The position numbers and the translations under genes were made by a program. A stretch of 64,000 bases of DNA from JBBRHQ01 sp963738305 (GTDB taxonomy: Bacteria; Actinomycetota; Thermoleophilia; Solirubrobacterales; 70-9). Shown piece by piece: positions 1-8,187 of this stretch. Where the stretch lies: contig CAVTVU010000007.1 in assembly GCA_963738305.1 (NCBI GenBank), positions 1 through 64,000 of the forward strand, given 5' to 3'. How positions within the stretch are numbered: position 1 is the stretch's first letter; each line of letters begins with the position of its first letter. The notes below the pieces were generated by a model. That model was not told the DNA's origin. It ran no database searches and saw only the letters and a list, made by a program, of their open reading frames with translations.

Positions 1-416
1 GGGATCGGCTCGTGCTGTTGCCACTCGATCCTGGTCCGGCAGAGCTGGTTGGGGTGGATGTACCAGTAGACGAAGCCGTCGCCGAGCTCGAGGTAGTGGT
101 TGATCAGCGGGCGCGGGTTGTAGGGGCGGATGTAGCGGCCCTTGTGGCCCTCGGCCCGGATCAGGGCGGCAAAGGCCTGGAACCGCTCGCCGCCGACCTC
201 GTCCCACTCCTGGATCACATACCAGTGCGGGTCGCCCACTGGCTCATCTCCGAACATCTCGCGCTGGTGCTCGCAGGGCGGGTCGTTGGGCGCACACGGG
301 TCGCGGCCGTCGAGCCTCACCGCAAGGGACCGGACCGGACGCCAGGGCACCGACTCGATGAAGGCGCGGGAAGCAGCCATCGTCATCGCCCGTCTGGGCG
401 CGAACTTCTCGGGCAT
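1..416 (-). CDS. hypothetical protein of phage-like element, 3' end beyond the window
   Basis: An open frame runs from an ATG at 416 to the left edge (138 codons, no stop), so the C-terminus is missing. The start is well supported: a GAGGAG Shine-Dalgarno lies 7 bases upstream. The protein is rich in Trp, Tyr and Pro and ends in the window with a segment containing YWYIHPNQLC. I do not recognise the family. It follows a broken RecA/RepA-type ATPase on the same strand and is preceded by two direct repeats and a hairpin, so it is probably an accessory gene of the same integrated element. The coding call rests on the strong RBS, the long open frame and protein-like composition. Confidence 0.6.
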   Translation of the reverse strand, partial: MPEKFAPRRAMTMAASRAFIESVPWRPVRSLAVRLDGRDPCAPNDPPCEHQREMFGDEPVGDPHWYVIQEWDEVGGERFQAFAALIRAEGHKGRYIRPYNPRPLINHYLELGDGFVYWYIHPNQLCRTRIEWQQHEPI

Positions 417-430
417 TTCAACTCCTCAGG

Positions 431-494
431 GTGGGTGGTTAGCACAAGAAGAATACCCTCCGAGCGGGCGGTGTCCGACGTGGGTGGTTAGCAC
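431..494. repeat. pair of 15-bp direct repeats upstream of the left-edge gene
   Basis: GTGGGTGGTTAGCAC occurs exactly at 431-445 and 480-494, 49 bp apart, just upstream (on the minus strand) of the RBS of the left-edge gene. Two identical sites on the same face-spacing scale suggest a regulator-binding site or recombination sequence, but no binding protein is known. Confidence 0.5.
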
Positions 495-579
495 TCCCTC
501 GGGCGTGGCACCGCCCGTTTCATCCGCCACCTGCACCCGATCTGCACCCTGGCCATGGCAGCTTTCCGGGGGAGTGCAA

Positions 580-604
580 GTGCAACCCCTTAGGGGGTTT
601 GCAC
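580..604. other. short hairpin between the ATPase and left-edge gene
   Basis: GTGCAA-CCCC (580-589) pairs with GGGG...TTGCAC (594-604) around a TTA loop, with a small bulge. It lies 40 bases beyond the ATPase stop on the minus strand. There is no T-run, so it may be a weak terminator, an attenuator or an operator. Confidence 0.4.
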
Positions 605-643
605 CTGGCACCCTCAACCCGCCCTGAGGAAGCACCTCCACCT

Positions 644-1650
644 TCACCGGGTCCATCCCTTCGAGGTCTTGATGGCGGCCTTCTGCTCCCTGAGCTTCTT
701 CAGCGCGTTTCGGACCGAGCCGTCCTGCGGCTTCCGGCCCACGGCCCTGGCGGCCAACCAGCGCCTGGGGCTCGTCGGTGAGCAGGTCGGCCAGCTCCTC
801 GGCCAGCGGCCCCGCGACCGGATCCTTGGGCGGCACGAGCAGGTCCTCGACAGAGCGATCGCCCTCCTCCACGTCGGTGACGACAGGCATCTCGAAACGG
901 TGGCCGGCCAGGTCGAAGGACTCGACGCCGACCCGGAACTCAAAGGAGCGGGGGGCGGCGGAGTGGTTGCCCTTGCCCCGAACCAGGACCCGCCGATCCT
1001 CGTCGTCCGGGTCCTTGCCGAGCAGGAGGCTCGACCGCGACACGGCGTTGAACTGGTGCGAGCCGGAGAGCAGGTCGCGGAAGGTCTTGGGCCGACCCTT
1101 GACCGGGTGAAGCAGCCCGACCGCCGCGATCCCGCGTTCCCCGGCCACCCGCCGCAGCGGCATCATCGCCTGCCGGACGTTCTTCGGGTTGTAGACGCCG
1201 CCGCCGTCCTTGCCACTGCTGACGTGGTCGAGGAGCTGGTCGAGCACGATCAGCCCGATCCCCTCCTCCTGGACGGCCCCGGCCAGGTCGTCGGCGCGTG
1301 CGGTGAGGTCGTCCAGGTACTCGCCATCGTCGAGGGTCAGAAGCCGTCCCAGATCGCCGCCCGCTCATGGACCCGAGGTGCCCACACCGACTCGAAGCCG
1401 TCCTCGTCGCCGACGATGAGGACGTTCACCGGCTCACCAGCGAGGTCGCCGTCGAGTTCGCCCCGCGTCGCCTTGGCAACGATCCACGCCATGACCGTGC
1501 CCTTGCCGATCGACTCCTCGCCGACCACCAGGGACGGGAGGCCGAGAGGGACCGCCGCTGCCAGAGCCACCGGATCGGCCTGATTCGCTCCTCGATCACG
1601 CCACGGACACGAAGCCCGGAGGTGCTGGGCGGCCCGTCGCCATTCAGGCA
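644..1650 (-). pseudogene. RepA/RecA-type AAA_25 ATPase, broken into four frame segments
   Basis: Reading the minus strand, one ATPase can be followed across three frame changes near 1560, 1345 and 755. The first segment ends with RPIRWLWQ. The second has PLGLPSLVVGEESIGKGT, a variant Walker A, then VNVLIVGDEDG. The third, just past the break, contains LIVLDQLLDHVSS (Walker B-like) and VKGRPKTFRDLLSGSHQF, typical of the AAA_25 family. The last segment holds a helix-turn-helix-like tail, VGRKPQDGSVRNALKKL, and stops at 644. Proteins of this kind act as replicative helicase loaders or primase-helicases in phages, plasmids and satellites. The breaks could be decay or base-calling errors. Family assignment is from motif recognition only. 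Confidence 0.65.
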
Positions 1651-1772
1651 GCCCTGACAGAGGATCGTGGCTTCTTCGTCGTCCTCATCCCACTGGGCGA
1701 ACAGCGGTTCGTGTCGCCGCCACGCGACTTGCAACGCGAGCAGTCCACCCACCGTGTCACGCGGGCGGTCAT
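1651..1772 (-). CDS. possible zinc-ribbon leader protein or N-terminal segment of the ATPase
   Basis: From an ATG at 1772 the minus strand encodes CSRC followed, after a one-base frame change, by WDEDDEEATILCQGC. Two CxxC pairs spaced this way resemble the small zinc-ribbon proteins of actinophages. The sequence then runs into the N-terminal part of the ATPase, so this could be a separate small gene overlapping it or its N-terminus. The evidence is weak because a frame change has to be assumed. Confidence 0.3.
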
Positions 1773-2161
1773 GACACCGCCGCCGCTGTCTGCCGCCGGG
1801 CCTGCGGAGCTAGGCCGCCCGGCGGCTCAGGATCACCGGGAGGGTCGCCGCGGCGGCTGCTGGTGCTTGTGCTGCGGCGGCTGCCCCGGGTCCGGGTCGA
1901 GCGGGTGCCGTGGGCGCGGCGATGAGCGCCACGGGTCCGCGACCGCGGTCGCGCCGCCCGGCGAACCTCGGTCCTGCTCGCGCCCATCGTCCGGAGCTTG
2001 GAGGCGAAACCTCGACGGCGTTGGGCCGGGGTGATGCGGCGAAGCTGCTCGGCACGGGAGGGGCCGCCGGTGTTGCAGGCGACGATCTCATCGGCGACCG
2101 GGTCAGTCGGCTCCGTCTCGGGAGGGACCAGGTCGGCGGGGCTCAGGTCATGCAGGCCCAT
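1769..2161 (-). CDS. hypothetical protein of phage-like element, low confidence
   Basis: A minus-strand frame starts at ATG 2161 with a weak GGAA ribosome binding sequence. The first 65 residues look protein-like (SPADLVPPETEPTDPVADEI, then an Arg-rich stretch), while the last 60 residues are low-complexity Arg/Ser. The protein-like reading continues upstream of the ATG (EPPQNWKCS) to a stop near 2229, so the true start may have been lost to a frame change. No family is recognised. Confidence 0.3.
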   Translation of the reverse strand: MGLHDLSPADLVPPETEPTDPVADEIVACNTGGPSRAEQLRRITPAQRRRGFASKLRTMGASRTEVRRAARPRSRTRGAHRRAHGTRSTRTRGSRRSTSTSSRRGDPPGDPEPPGGLAPQARRQTAAAVS

Positions 2162-3689
2162 CGAGCATTTCCAGTTCTGCGGTGGCTCATCACCAGGGAT
2201 GAAATCACCCGGCCCGGATGCTCCCTACAACGTCGAGCGCCGCCCGGAGGCGGCGACACGACGGATGATGAACCAAGGGCCACAGAAGGAAGCCCGATGC
2301 TGTGAAGTCAGGCTACCCCGCGGGTCGGCGGCAGCCGGCTGCCGGCCCCCCTTGTTCTATCTGGGCAGGTCAGGTTCTCCGGCAGAGTCGTCGGGCGAGT
2401 CGCCGGCGACGCACCTCGATGCCGGCCTCGCACTCCCCGGGCAGGTGGGAGCCGGTCCACGCCGCCCCCTCGCCACGGCCTCGCAGATTCCCGCTACATC
2501 AAGTGAGCTGGGACCCCACCTCGGGGTTGCAGGGCGTTAGGATGGCGCTCGTTGCGTATGTCTTTAGTCGGCGGCGGCGTCGGCCTTGCAAGCGGCCACG
2601 GCGGGGTCGAACCCGCGCCAGTCCGTCGACAGGTTCGATTAGGGGCCTGGCGAATCCCCTGCTCGCACTTGGCACCAACGCCGGTGGCGAGGATGGACTG
2701 CGCTGCTTGGCGAAGGTCAGACTCCTCCTTGGCAATCCGGGCGTCTGCTTCCGGCTCGCACTCACGCTGGTGAAAAACTGCTCCAATTCAAATGCATTTG
2801 AGCGTCTGAGCGCGACCGTGCGAGCTCTCCTCCAGGGGGGGAAGCCGAGCAGCCCGGCTCCTGGTTACGTCGTCGTGTTCAAGATGAGGATCTTGGTGGG
2901 CAGTGGTCGCGGGGCCAGGCCGTGGGGCCAAGCCTTCAAGAGGAGGAACGCAGCGGCTGTGCGTGCGCTCCACTGACCGCGAGACCCGACACTATGCGGC
3001 TCAGCAAACCCAAATTACCCTCCTGTGCACGTCTGAAGAAGCCATGGCCTCCCAGAGTGAGAGGGTCTGTCGGCCTTCCGGTGCGTGGCCGCGCTCCAGG
3101 TCGTGGTGGTGGGCCACCGCCCGCGGCCGATGCGCGGGCCAGCCCCAGCAGCCTCGCCGGCCTGGGAGGCCCGGCGCGGTGCGCGGCCTCCCGTCGCGGT
3201 CGGGCGAACCTGGCGGTGGATAGGCCTGGTGACTCTCCTGGCCGTTCTCGCGGCCACCGGCTCACAGTGCCTCAGCATCGGCCTCAGCATCAGTAATGGT
3301 GCTGGCGTTGCATCCTGAAGGCGGCGGTCACTGCAGACAAATGAGTCCGGGAAGCCCGTGCAGTGATGAGGCGGGCAGGGAGAGGCCACCGGCAAGGTGC
3401 ATGACGGCCTTGCGGGTCTGGCTCCAGCAGCCATCTGCACTGGAAGTGGTAACTGTCATTGGTGGTGATGTCCCTGTGACAACATGATCCACAGTCCTCT
3501 GCCGCGTTCACGTTGCCGCGCAGACCGCCGCGGTGCGGCGGTGCCTGCGGTACCGAGCACCACCGGGGAGGTGGGGGCGGCGCGGGACCTCCCGGTGAGC
3601 CGGGCGCCCGCGCAACGCGAGCCACCGGCAACGTGGCAGCGGACTGAAGTGCTCGCGCACGCTGCTCGCCAGCCTGCTGATCGAGTTGG
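2162..3689. other. 1.5 kb without a confident gene inside the phage-like element
   Basis: Several overlapping open frames occur on both strands but none has a recognisable motif, consistent start signal or clear protein-like composition. Structures seen are a perfect 14-bp palindrome TCAAATGCATTTGA at 2788-2801 in a locally AT-rich stretch, and a minus-strand T-arm-like sequence near 2600-2630. One plus-strand frame (3085-3318) ends in a hydrophobic segment but has no other support. The stretch may be decayed phage DNA. Confidence 0.5.
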
Positions 3690-4856
3690 CACCCTGCCGA
3701 TGTTCCGAACGCGGAAGTTGGCGTCTATCTCAGCGCGGATTTTGACCTGGTTGGTGGTCATGGCAGAGTACGGATCACAGAGCACCGATCCGGCTCCGGT
3801 GTACGAGGAGGCCCAGACGCTGCGTATCCACGAGCAGTGGGTGGGCGACACCCGGAGCCTCGCGGACTCGCAGGGACCAGACCCCATCGCCGCCATTGGC
3901 GATCTTCACCGAGAACACGTAGTTGCCGGCCCCGTCCTGCTCGAGGTCGAGCGACGCGGCATCCGACGGCGTCAGAGCGATCACCGTTGGCTCGGAGCCG
4001 AGGTCGCGGGCAGCGGCAATCGCGTCCCTGATCTTCGCCACCAGGCCGCTTCCCGTCGAGCTGTGGTACGGGGTCGCGCCCTCGATCGCGCTGATCACGT
4101 GATCGTCGATCGCCTCGTCGAGCCTCCGGCTCATCTCTGTTCGAGCAATGCCCGGAGCGAGGCCTGGCTGTCGAAGATGCGGGCCGGTACGGAGTCCATC
4201 ACCCCCGCGAAGGTCCGCGCCTCCGGGTTGGCCAGGCCGATCGCCGCCGGCACCCGGGCCTTCTCCGTGTCGGTCGCCGGGGCGATCTCGACTCCGGTCA
4301 CCGCAGCCGACTCCGGCGAGAAGCTGACCGTGAAGTCAGTCGCCGCCAAGTCGCCCGGCAGAGCGCCGAACGGCTGCACGTCGAATACCGGGTACAAATG
4401 CCGGATCGACACCGCCGCAGGCGTCGGGGCGGTGCTGCCGCCGCTCGGGGTGGACGGGTTCAGCGCCGCGGCCACCGACCGTCGCAACAGGCTCTGGCCC
4501 GGCACATCGGCCCGGAGCTCGTTGCGCTGCAGATCCAGTCGCTTGCTCGCTTCATCCCACCCTGAAACGGAGTGAAGCCCCAGACCGCCACGTCCTTCGC
4601 TCGCTGAGAGTTCGGAGAGCATCGCGGCTTGGTCCCGCTCCGCAGCGGCGATCCGCTGCTCGACGTCTTGTAGCGCCTTGTCAGCCAGCTTCTTGGCCTC
4701 AATCGCCTTCTGTCTGCCACTGCTTCCCGGGCTTGCCTCAGCGGTCAGCTCCTGGGCTGTCGCGGCCATGCCCTGGCACCGGGTCTTTTCGGCCCTTAGC
4801 TCTCTCAAACGGGTTTCGGCCTCGGCCAGGCCAGACTTCAGATCAGAAAACAACAT
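3690..4856 (-). pseudogene. HK97-type major capsid protein, frameshifted
   Basis: The start is ATG 4856 with a GGAGGT ribosome binding site 8 bases upstream. The first ~75 residues are a charged coiled coil (scaffold/delta-domain-like). They are followed by a capsid-fold region with RTFAGVMDSVPARIF and SQASLRALLEQR. A one-base break at about 4131 leads into MSRRLDEAIDDHVISAIEG. A second break at about 3800 leads into YTGAGSVLCDPYSAMTTNQV and KIRAEIDANFRVRNIGRV, the usual C-terminal pattern of HK97 capsids. Total length would be near 390 residues. No portal, terminase, protease or tail gene is visible. Either sequence errors or decay explain the breaks. Confidence 0.75.
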
Positions 4857-4976
4857 CGGTCACCACCTCCATACGTTTTGCGCGACCGGCTGCTCCTGAG
4901 GGTCCCAACGCGCGATTCCCTCCGAAGTCTGAGGCCGCGAGCGGCGGAGCGCAAGTCCCCGCGCGGGGGACGCGGG

Positions 4977-5462
4977 CTAGTTCAGCTCGGAGAAGCCGGG
5001 CAGGGGACCGGCGTAAAGCCGCCAGCCCTTGACCCTTCGGCCCTCCTCGTCGATGTAGTGCTCTATCTCGACACCGTTCTCGTCGAGGTAGGTCCACTCG
5101 AACCGACCCCCTTGGTGCCGGATCACCTGCACCTCGATCCCCTTCATCCGGTAGGCGCGACCCTCGAAGGCGATCGCCACGGCCCGGTCCTCGCCGTTCT
5201 CGTCGAAGGCCATCAGCGGGTAGACGTCGTCAAGGATCGCGTCCTCGCCGAGCCGGGCCGCCACCTCCTGGTAGAGGCCGTGGAGGTCGGCGGTGAGCCC
5301 GTCAAGGTTTGCACCGACCAGCCGATCGACCTCGGCCTCTATCGCCCGGCGCACGAGCTCGGCCCTACGCACCAGGTGGCGTTGCTCGTTCTCCTCGTAG
5401 CGGCGGTCGATCGCGTCGCTCTCCTCCATCAGCTTCCGGTAGGCGTCGTTGTCCTTCTTCAT
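4977..5462 (-). CDS. hypothetical protein, 161 aa
   Basis: ATG 5462 is preferred over an in-frame ATG 33 bases upstream because GAGGAGGG sits 5-6 bases before it. The first ~70 residues are a charged helical region (MKKDNDAYRKLMEESDAIDR onward). The C-terminal half is beta-rich with FEWTYLDENGVEIEHYIDEE. No signal peptide or membrane segment is seen and I do not recognise the family. It lies upstream of the capsid gene on the same strand and is divergent from the transglycosylase, so it may be the last gene of the element or a host gene at its border. Confidence 0.65.
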   Translation of the reverse strand: MKKDNDAYRKLMEESDAIDRRYEENEQRHLVRRAELVRRAIEAEVDRLVGANLDGLTADLHGLYQEVAARLGEDAILDDVYPLMAFDENGEDRAVAIAFEGRAYRMKGIEVQVIRHQGGRFEWTYLDENGVEIEHYIDEEGRRVKGWRLYAGPLPGFSELN

Positions 5463-5504
5463 CGGTCCCTCCTCTGGGGTCGGTTTGGTCATGCGAGAAC
5501 CGGG

Positions 5505-6092
5505 ATGGCAGGCAGGATCAAGCCGCCCTCCGGTTTATCCGTTGAAAGGTGGGAGCCCTGGCATTTCGGCTTCGACGGGGGGCCGCCTCCGTGCTCCGCG
5601 GCCGGCAACTCGGTGCTCGGTCCCGGGGAGGACGGCAGGGCCGCCGGCACCGGAGGCCTGCCGGCCTTCGTTCCGGCCCGCTTCCGCGGACCCTTGCTTC
5701 GCTCGGCGGCGCGCTGGAACGTCTCCGCGGCGCTGCTCGCGGCGCAGCTGATGGCGGAGTCCAACTTCAACCCGTTCGCCCGCTCCCCGGCGGGAGCGGA
5801 GGGGATTGCCCAATTCATCCCCTCGACGGCGGCGGCCTACGGCCTGCGAAACCCCTTCGACCCGGAGGCCGCGATCGAAGCCCAGGCCCACCTCATGTCC
5901 GACCTGGTGCGCCGCTTCGGCTCGCCCGCCCTCGCGCTCGCCGCCTATAACGCCGGCCCCGCCGCGGTCGCCGCCTGCGGCTGCGTGCCGGATATCCCTG
6001 AAACACAGGCCTATGTTTCCCGCATCCTCGGACTGCTCGACGGAGCCGGCGCCCTGCTGGTAGCCCCGTTCGAGGTGCGCCTGATCAGCTGA
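5505..6092 (+). CDS. lytic transglycosylase (SLT) with a VanY-like peptidase remnant at its N-terminus
   Basis: Residues ~65-190 form a soluble lytic transglycosylase domain: AAQLMAESNFNPFARSP contains the catalytic Glu, followed by GIAQFIPSTAAAYG and LALAAYNAGP. The enzyme would cleave peptidoglycan glycan strands. Residues ~15-24 read RWEPWHFGF, which matches the C-terminal metal-binding end of VanY/M15 D-Ala-D-Ala carboxypeptidases, but the rest of that domain is absent. Upstream DNA encodes the divergent hypothetical gene instead. No signal peptide is present, consistent with loss of the original 5' part. The gene therefore appears truncated, probably at a recombination junction of the adjoining phage-like element. 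ATG 5505 is the first in-frame start that keeps this remnant. Confidence 0.65.
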   Translation: MAGRIKPPSGLSVERWEPWHFGFDGGPPPCSAAGNSVLGPGEDGRAAGTGGLPAFVPARFRGPLLRSAARWNVSAALLAAQLMAESNFNPFARSPAGAEGIAQFIPSTAAAYGLRNPFDPEAAIEAQAHLMSDLVRRFGSPALALAAYNAGPAAVAACGCVPDIPETQAYVSRILGLLDGAGALLVAPFEVRLIS

Positions 6093-6166
6093 AGCAGGCT
6101 AGCCGCCGGGCGGGCGGTAGCCGGCGGCGGAATGGGTGACGCGCAAGTGAACCCGCAGCGACCACC

Positions 6167-6215
6167 GTCGAGTGGACGAAATCCTCTCCCGTGCTGCTGA
6201 ATTCGTCCACTCGAC
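6167..6215. other. 14-bp perfect inverted repeat before the MaoC gene
   Basis: GTCGAGTGGACGAA (6167-6180) and TTCGTCCACTCGAC (6202-6215) are exact complements around a 21-base loop. The right arm ends 17 bases before the TAGGGT -10-like motif of the downstream gene. It could be a terminator for the transglycosylase gene or an operator. Confidence 0.6.
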
Positions 6216-6245
6216 CGGGTGCACCGATCGGGTAGGGTGCCGGCC

Positions 6246-6716
6246 GTGCCAGCGCTGGTGGAAGTCGAGGGGATCGAGGGGCTGAAGGACCTGATCGGCA
6301 AGGACATCGGGCCCAGCGAGTGGCGCACGGTCACCCAGGAGGACATCGACCTCTTCGCCCAGCTCTCCGGCGATGACCAGTGGATCCACGTCGACGTCGA
6401 GCGGGCGAAAAAGGAAAGCCCCTTCGGCACCACGGTCGCCCACGGCAACCTGACCCTGTCGCTGATCGACGGCTTCCGCCGCGACCTGATCGCCTCGTCG
6501 GGCTTCGTCCTCGGGGTCAATTACGGCTGGAACAAGGTGCGCTTCCCGGCCCCCGTCCCGGCCGGGAGCCGGGTCCGTGCCCGGGGCGAGGTGGTGTCGG
6601 TCGACGACGCCGGCGGCGGCTGGTGGCAGGTCGTCACCCGCTTCACCCTCGAGGTTGAGGGCTCCGAGAAGCCCTGCTGCGTCGGCGACAGCGTCGGCCG
6701 CGCCCTGCCGGGCTGA
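6246..6716 (+). CDS. MaoC-like dehydratase domain protein
   Basis: A 156-residue hot-dog fold protein. The motif DIDLFAQLSGDDQWIHVD followed by SPFGTTVAHG matches the MaoC/R-specific enoyl-CoA hydratase family, with the Asp and His of DQWIH as the likely catalytic pair. It would hydrate enoyl-CoA intermediates in fatty acid metabolism in the cytosol. GTG 6246 is chosen over GTG 6219 because TAGGGT (6233-6238) lies 7 bases before it, the pattern of a leaderless promoter seen at many genes here. It ends convergent with a cupredoxin gene, with a nested hairpin between them. Confidence 0.8.
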   Translation: MPALVEVEGIEGLKDLIGKDIGPSEWRTVTQEDIDLFAQLSGDDQWIHVDVERAKKESPFGTTVAHGNLTLSLIDGFRRDLIASSGFVLGVNYGWNKVRFPAPVPAGSRVRARGEVVSVDDAGGGWWQVVTRFTLEVEGSEKPCCVGDSVGRALPG

Positions 6717-6728
6717 GGGGTCAGGCGC

Positions 6729-6785
6729 CGCCCGCGAGCAGTCGACTTCCTCTCATAGTGAGAGGAAATTGCACTCTCGCGGGCG
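6729..6785. terminator. nested hairpin between convergent genes
   Basis: Outer arms CGCCCGCGAG (6729-6738) and CTCGCGGGCG (6776-6785) are exact complements. Inside them TTCCTCTCA (6747-6755) pairs with TGAGAGGAA (6759-6767) around TAG. It sits precisely between the stops of two convergent genes, so a bidirectional terminator is the simplest reading. There is no flanking T-tract. Confidence 0.6.
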
Positions 6786-6795
6786 GGGCCAGCGC

Positions 6796-7221
6796 CTAGT
6801 TGACGGTGAGGGTGCCCTCCATGCCGGCCTCGCGATGGCCCGGAACCGTGCAGAAGAAGGTGTAGGAGCCCGACTTCAGGTCGCTGATCGTCAGGTTCAC
6901 CTTGCCCTGGCTGACCAGGTCCGAGGTCCCGAGCACCTTGCCGCTGGAGTCCTCGACCGCGACGTCGTGCTGGATCGAGGCAGGGTTGTCGAAGTCGATC
7001 GAGACCGTGCCGGCCTTCGCGGTCAGCGTCTTCTGGTCATAGGAGAGCTGGTTGTCGGCGTTGGCGGTGAGCTTCACCGTCGAGCCCTTGGCGACCGTCG
7101 TCGTGGTCCCGCCGCCACCGCCGGACGCTTCGCCGCCGGTCGTGTCGCTGCCGCCGCCACCGCAGGCGACGAGGGCCACCGAGGCGAGGGCGAGTGCGAG
7201 CACTGCGATTGCCTTCTTCAT
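6796..7221 (-). CDS. plastocyanin-like cupredoxin lipoprotein
   Basis: A 141-residue protein starts at ATG 7221 with AAAGGA upstream. Residues 1-20 are a lipoprotein signal (LALASVALVACGGGG, lipobox ending at Cys). A Gly/Thr-rich linker leads to a cupredoxin domain of ~95 residues. The type I copper ligands are visible: His in IQHDVAV, then Cys and His in TFFCTVPGH, and Met in AGMEG. It probably carries electrons or binds copper on the outer face of the membrane. A second, larger copper protein is encoded near 29 kb. Confidence 0.88.
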   Translation of the reverse strand: MKKAIAVLALALASVALVACGGGGSDTTGGEASGGGGGTTTTVAKGSTVKLTANADNQLSYDQKTLTAKAGTVSIDFDNPASIQHDVAVEDSSGKVLGTSDLVSQGKVNLTISDLKSGSYTFFCTVPGHREAGMEGTLTVN

Positions 7222-7285
7222 GCACGGTCCTTTCGATGGGGTTGAGCCTGACTCTAGCCTGATACGCGAGCGCCGCGGGCCGGGT

Positions 7286-8110
7286 TCAGCGGCCGGTGAA
7301 CTCGGGCTCTTCGCCGGCGAAGAACGCCTGCACCCCGTTGCGCAGGTCCTCGGTGCCCATGCTGTCTGCGATCCCGTGGCGCTCCACCTGGAGGTGGTAG
7401 GTGAGGCTGTTCTCGATGCTCTGCCCGCAGAGCAGCTTCGCCATCCGCACGTAGTGGGGGGCCTTGGCGCCCCACTTCTCGGCGACCTCGCGGGCACGGC
7501 CCATCAGCTCCTCGGCGGGGACCACCTCGGTGACGAGCCGCTCCGCGAGCGCGTCGGTCGCGGACATGTTCGGGTCCTCGAGCATGATCTCCAGCGCCCG
7601 GCTGGGGCCGACGACACGGGGCAGGAAGTAGGTCATGCCGCCGTCGGGCGAGGCGCCGATGCGCCCGTAGGCGCAGGCGAAGAATGCATTCTCAGAGGCG
7701 ATCCTCGTGTCGCAGGCGAGCGCCAGGGAGAAACCGGCTCCGGCGGCCGGGCCGTTGACGGCGGCGATCACCGGGTAGGGAATGCGGCGCAGATCGACGA
7801 TCGCCTGATGCAGGACCTCCGCTCCCCGGCGGACGTCGGAGGGCAGGTCGAAGTCCTCCGACTCGACCCCCTTGCGGAACCAACCGACGTCGCCGCCGGA
7901 GCTGAAGGCCTTGCCGGACCCGGTGACGATCAACGCCCGGAGCGGTGCTCGATCCGCAAGCCAGGCGAAGGCGACCGTGAACTCGCCGATCATCTGGGGG
8001 CTCATCGCGTTGAAGACGTCGGGGCGGTCGAGGGTGAGGGTTCCGATCTCGCCGTCGATCTCGAGCCGCATCGTCTCCAGCTCGGGCGGGCTGAGGGCTT
8101 GGGTCGTCAT
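7286..8110 (-). CDS. enoyl-CoA hydratase/isomerase family protein
   Basis: A 274-residue crotonase-fold enzyme. The oxyanion-hole segments GKAFSSGGDVGWF and GPAAGAGFSLALACD are clear. In the region of the two classical hydratase glutamates, it reads YGRIGASPDGGMTYFLPR: an Asp occurs where the second Glu is expected, and the first Glu is not evident. That pattern is more like PaaG-type isomerases than classical hydratases. The substrate is unknown. It would act on acyl-CoA esters in fatty acid or aromatic degradation. Confidence 0.85.
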   Translation of the reverse strand: MTTQALSPPELETMRLEIDGEIGTLTLDRPDVFNAMSPQMIGEFTVAFAWLADRAPLRALIVTGSGKAFSSGGDVGWFRKGVESEDFDLPSDVRRGAEVLHQAIVDLRRIPYPVIAAVNGPAAGAGFSLALACDTRIASENAFFACAYGRIGASPDGGMTYFLPRVVGPSRALEIMLEDPNMSATDALAERLVTEVVPAEELMGRAREVAEKWGAKAPHYVRMAKLLCGQSIENSLTYHLQVERHGIADSMGTEDLRNGVQAFFAGEEPEFTGR

Positions 8111-8187
8111 TTTGCTCCGGTTCTCCTGCTCGTCGTCCGGCCGGCCGCCGGTTTGGCCGTTCGGCCAGGAGCCTACCCTTTGACCCG

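Noticed and set aside
2590..2640. Minus-strand GCGGGTTCGACCCCGC resembling a tRNA or tmRNA T-arm
   Set aside because: The loop is one base short and no acceptor, D-arm, anticodon arm or tmRNA tag region could be found around it.
3085..3318. Plus-strand open frame ending in a hydrophobic segment (possible small membrane protein)
   Set aside because: No ribosome binding site, no family pattern, and the first half is low-complexity Arg/Pro/Ala. It is likely chance in high-GC DNA.
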